Source: Lacinutrix mariniflava
Lineage (GTDB): Bacteria; Bacteroidota; Bacteroidia; Flavobacteriales; Flavobacteriaceae
Assembly: GCF_001418015.1 (NCBI RefSeq)
Contig: NZ_LIQG01000025.1
Location: 1-49,045, forward strand
Length of the DNA: 49,045 nucleotides
Direction: 5' to 3'
Below are positions 47,044 through 49,045 of the stretch, piece by piece. Made by a program: the position numbers and the translations under genes. The notes beneath the pieces were generated by a model. That model was not told the DNA's origin and made no database searches. It was given only the letters and a program-made list of their open reading frames with translations. Every line of letters starts with the position of its first letter. Within the stretch, counting starts at the first letter, position 1.

Positions 47044-48384
47044 TTAATAATGACACTTCCCACATTCTGTTCCACCCATCTGTGCAGCTGTTAATTCCTC
47101 TACACCATATTTTTTAGACAGTTGTTCATGAATTTTAGTATAGTATTCGTTATCCTTAACATTGACATTAGTCTCTCTGTGACAGTTAATACACCAACCC
47201 ATTGTTAATGGAGCAAACTGATACATAACTTCCATTTCCTCTACTGGTCCATGACAAGTTTGACATTCAACACCTGCAACTGAAACGTGTTGAGAGTGAT
47301 TAAAGTAAGCAAAATCAGGTAAATTATGAATTCTTGTCCATTTAACCGGCTTCGTTTCACCTGTGTATTTTTGTTCTGCATCATCCCAACCAACAGCCTT
47401 ATATAGCTTTTTGATTTCAGAATTATAATCTACACCGTACTCAGCAACACCTTCAGCCTGTGTTTCTGGAGCTACTTCGTAAATAGACTTATGACAATTC
47501 ATACAAACATTTAAAGAAGGGATACCAGATGTTTTACTAACCCTCGCCGAAGAGTGACAATATTTACAATCGATTCCATTATCTCCTGCATGTATTCTAT
47601 GAGAATAGTGTATTTCTTGAACTGGCTCGTAACCCTGATTAACTCCAACTTGCATAAAGTAACCATAAACAAAATATGCTGAAGCTAATAAAAAGAATAT
47701 AGCAGTAACTAAAACTAAAAATTGATTTTCAGCAAAAGCCTTCCATAAAGGCGTTCGTTTTGGCTTCGCTGCTAACTCAACACCTTTTTCATCTGCAAAA
47801 CGACGTAAAGTTTTATTTACTAAAAACAATGCTCCTGCCAACAAGGCAAACAATAAAGCTAATGCTCCTAAAATTAATCCATTTGAAGATGTATCACCAG
47901 AAGGATTAGCATTTACAACTTGACCCGGTACGACAACTGGAGCCGGAGCCTCTGCAGCCGTATAAGCCAATATATTATCAATATCTGCATCTGCTAACTG
48001 TGGAAAGGCAGTCATAGCAGTACCATTATACTCCTTATAAATCTTGTTTGCATAAGCATCTCCAGATTTAACCATGCCTGCACTATTTTTAATCCATGCA
48101 TAGATCCAAGCTCTATCCAAACCTTCGTCGTCAGATAAACGAGTTTCTACATTACGCAATGCAGGACCTGTCATTTTCTTATCTAATTTGTGGCATGAAG
48201 CACAATTAGCATTAAATAATGCTTTACCAGCTGCAACATCTCCATCTTGTGCAGAAAGAGTTGTTGAAAACGCTATTAAAAAAATTAAGCAAAAATGAAA
48301 AACATTAAGACCTAATCTGCGGTGAATCACCTGTTTCATATTGTTGATTGAATTTACTTCTAAACTTTGGTACGATTTTTTCAT
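47044..48384 (-). CDS. actA: Alternative complex III multihaem cytochrome ActA (with N-terminal cytochrome c domain)
   Basis: A 446-residue cytochrome with six CxxCH sites. The first, CASCH near residue 61, belongs to a class I cytochrome c domain (to ~145). A transmembrane segment follows (~170-190), then a second helix (~222-245). A pentahaem domain has CKYCH, CMNCH, CQTCH, CINCH and the final CGKCHY. The signal segment FCLIFLIAFSTTLSAQ precedes the first domain. The longest start is ATG at 48384; an ATG at 48339 (MKQVIHRR) gives a more usual signal peptide and may be the true start. It is the first gene of the act-cox transcript. Confidence 0.94.
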   Translation of the reverse strand: MKKSYQSLEVNSINNMKQVIHRRLGLNVFHFCLIFLIAFSTTLSAQDGDVAAGKALFNANCASCHKLDKKMTGPALRNVETRLSDDEGLDRAWIYAWIKNSAGMVKSGDAYANKIYKEYNGTAMTAFPQLADADIDNILAYTAAEAPAPVVVPGQVVNANPSGDTSSNGLILGALALLFALLAGALFLVNKTLRRFADEKGVELAAKPKRTPLWKAFAENQFLVLVTAIFFLLASAYFVYGYFMQVGVNQGYEPVQEIHYSHRIHAGDNGIDCKYCHSSARVSKTSGIPSLNVCMNCHKSIYEVAPETQAEGVAEYGVDYNSEIKKLYKAVGWDDAEQKYTGETKPVKWTRIHNLPDFAYFNHSQHVSVAGVECQTCHGPVEEMEVMYQFAPLTMGWCINCHRETNVNVKDNEYYTKIHEQLSKKYGVEELTAAQMGGTECGKCHY

Positions 48385-48418
48385 CTATATATAAAAATAC
48401 AGTTCTAAAAAACTTAGA

Positions 48419-48426
48419 CAAAAGTA
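48419..48426 (-). promoter_or_regulatory. -7 box for the act-cox operon
   Basis: TACTTTTG on the minus strand matches TAnnTTTG, with a TTC 19 bases upstream in place of TTG. It lies 34 bases before the longer actA start, and all ten kilobases to the terminator at 36826 could be read from it. Confidence 0.5.
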
Positions 48427-48524
48427 ATACTTAAAGTCCATTTTTGAAATCTTAAAGAAGTCTTAATTTACAATTTAGAAAAATTCTAAATAAGAAAAAT
48501 ACATTTTCTTTCGTTTAATACTTT

Positions 48525-48532
48525 TACATTTG
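48525..48532 (+). promoter_or_regulatory. -7 box for the SPOR-domain gene
   Basis: TACATTTG matches TAnnTTTG exactly, 19 bases before the ATG at 48552. With the box at 48419 it forms a divergent pair in a 167-base gap. Confidence 0.5.
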
Positions 48533-48551
48533 CATTAAATATATATTGAAC

Positions 48552-48947
48552 ATGAACATTAAAACCCTAAAAATCCTTTGTTTATCTTTAGGATTAACAC
48601 TTAGTAGTAGTTTCGTTTTGGCGCAAGAAGGCACGGTTGAAGTAAATCAAGATCCAGAAATTACAGCATTATTAAAGTTAAAAAAACAGATAAATAATGA
48701 AGATGAAGATAGTGATCGCTATAAAATCCAAATTTATTCAGGTTCTAGAAGCGGTGCTGAAAGTGCGGAAAACAAATTTGATAGCTCGTTTAATTCATGG
48801 CCTTCAAAGCTCGTTTACGAAACACCAAACTACAAAATTTGGGTTGGTAATTTTAGAACGCGATTGGAAGCTGATAAAGCATTAAAAACAATTCAGAAAA
48901 AATTCCCAATAGGTACTTTTATTTTTAAGCCGAAGAAGAAGGATTAA
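48552..48947 (+). CDS. Exported SPOR-domain protein
   Basis: A 131-residue periplasmic protein. The signal peptide (about 1-24, ending FVLAQ) is followed by a charged linker and a SPOR domain (~55-128) with the pattern YKIQIYSGSRSGAE, then YKIWVGNFRTRLEAD and the tail FPIGTFIFKPKKKD. SPOR domains bind peptidoglycan strands lacking stem peptides, often at division sites. I start at the ATG at 48552; a TTG two codons upstream is less likely. It is divergent from actA. Its link to respiration, if any, is not shown by the sequence. Confidence 0.88.
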   Translation: MNIKTLKILCLSLGLTLSSSFVLAQEGTVEVNQDPEITALLKLKKQINNEDEDSDRYKIQIYSGSRSGAESAENKFDSSFNSWPSKLVYETPNYKIWVGNFRTRLEADKALKTIQKKFPIGTFIFKPKKKD

Positions 48948-49045
48948 TAATAAAATAAACCACTTAAAGTATACGTTCGTAATTTAACATTCATACTGCC
49001 AAAACTAAAAGATTGTCAGAATAAAATACGAGTACAAAAAACGCT

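Noticed and set aside
48948-49045. A possible gene fragment at the right edge
   Set aside because: The last 98 bases show no convincing frame, hairpin or promoter, so nothing can be supported.
1-49045. CRISPR arrays, tRNA or rRNA genes, insertion sequences, prophage or defence islands
   Set aside because: No regularly spaced direct repeats, cloverleaf-like segments, transposases or integrases were seen on either strand.

Overview
The window looks like chromosome from a member of the Flavobacteriaceae (Bacteroidota). The evidence is AT-rich DNA, sprA of the type IX secretion system (T9SS), a RemB-like gliding protein, a complete alternative complex III operon joined to cytochrome oxidase genes, a two-domain malic enzyme, and repeated TAnnTTTG promoter -7 boxes. 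There is no Shine-Dalgarno pattern in front of most genes. I saw no phage, insertion sequence, CRISPR array, tRNA or rRNA. Nearly all genes lie on the minus strand.

Layout, left to right. (1) 1-4147: the N-terminal 1382 codons of a giant secreted multi-repeat protein whose 3' end lies off the left edge. (2) 4464-6448: a small DUF1304 membrane protein, an MscS channel, and tsaB, which meets mscS tail to tail with no gap; a terminator for mscS lies inside the tsaB reading frame. (3) 6560-12292: a MacA/MacB/TolC-type efflux operon with one ATPase and two different permeases. (4) 12439-17929: the first cytochrome oxidase block, with a small CxxC protein, DUF420, SCO, a SCO-like protein without cysteines, subunit IV, two subunit III genes and heme O synthase. 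(5) 17930-18569: a decayed gene. (6) 18570-22892: RemB and two TonB paralogs that share one C-terminal module, then VanZ. (7) 22885-33522: gcvH, the 2414-residue SprA, ruvA and maeB. (8) 33768-36722: a lipoprotein, queG and ruvB. (9) 36916-48384: the second respiratory block, actABCDEF followed by oxidase subunits II and I, closed by a strong terminator. (10) A divergent SPOR-domain gene near the right edge.

How they work together. ActA-F oxidise quinol and pass electrons through haem c carriers to the Cu-A centre of CtaC and then to CtaD, so transcribing them together fits an ACIII-oxidase supercomplex. The other oxidase subunits and the haem and copper assembly factors sit in the separate block at 12-18 kb. 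SprA is the outer-membrane exit pore of the T9SS, and the large repeat protein at the left edge is a likely T9SS client. RemB and the TonB proteins belong to the same cell-envelope theme.

No wholly new system is evident. The most interesting points are the cysteine-free SCO-like protein overlapping SCO, the TonB C-terminal module inside RemB, the non-ATG start of sprA behind tandem stops, the terminator coded inside tsaB, the structured ruvB leader and the decayed gene at 18.0-18.5 kb.
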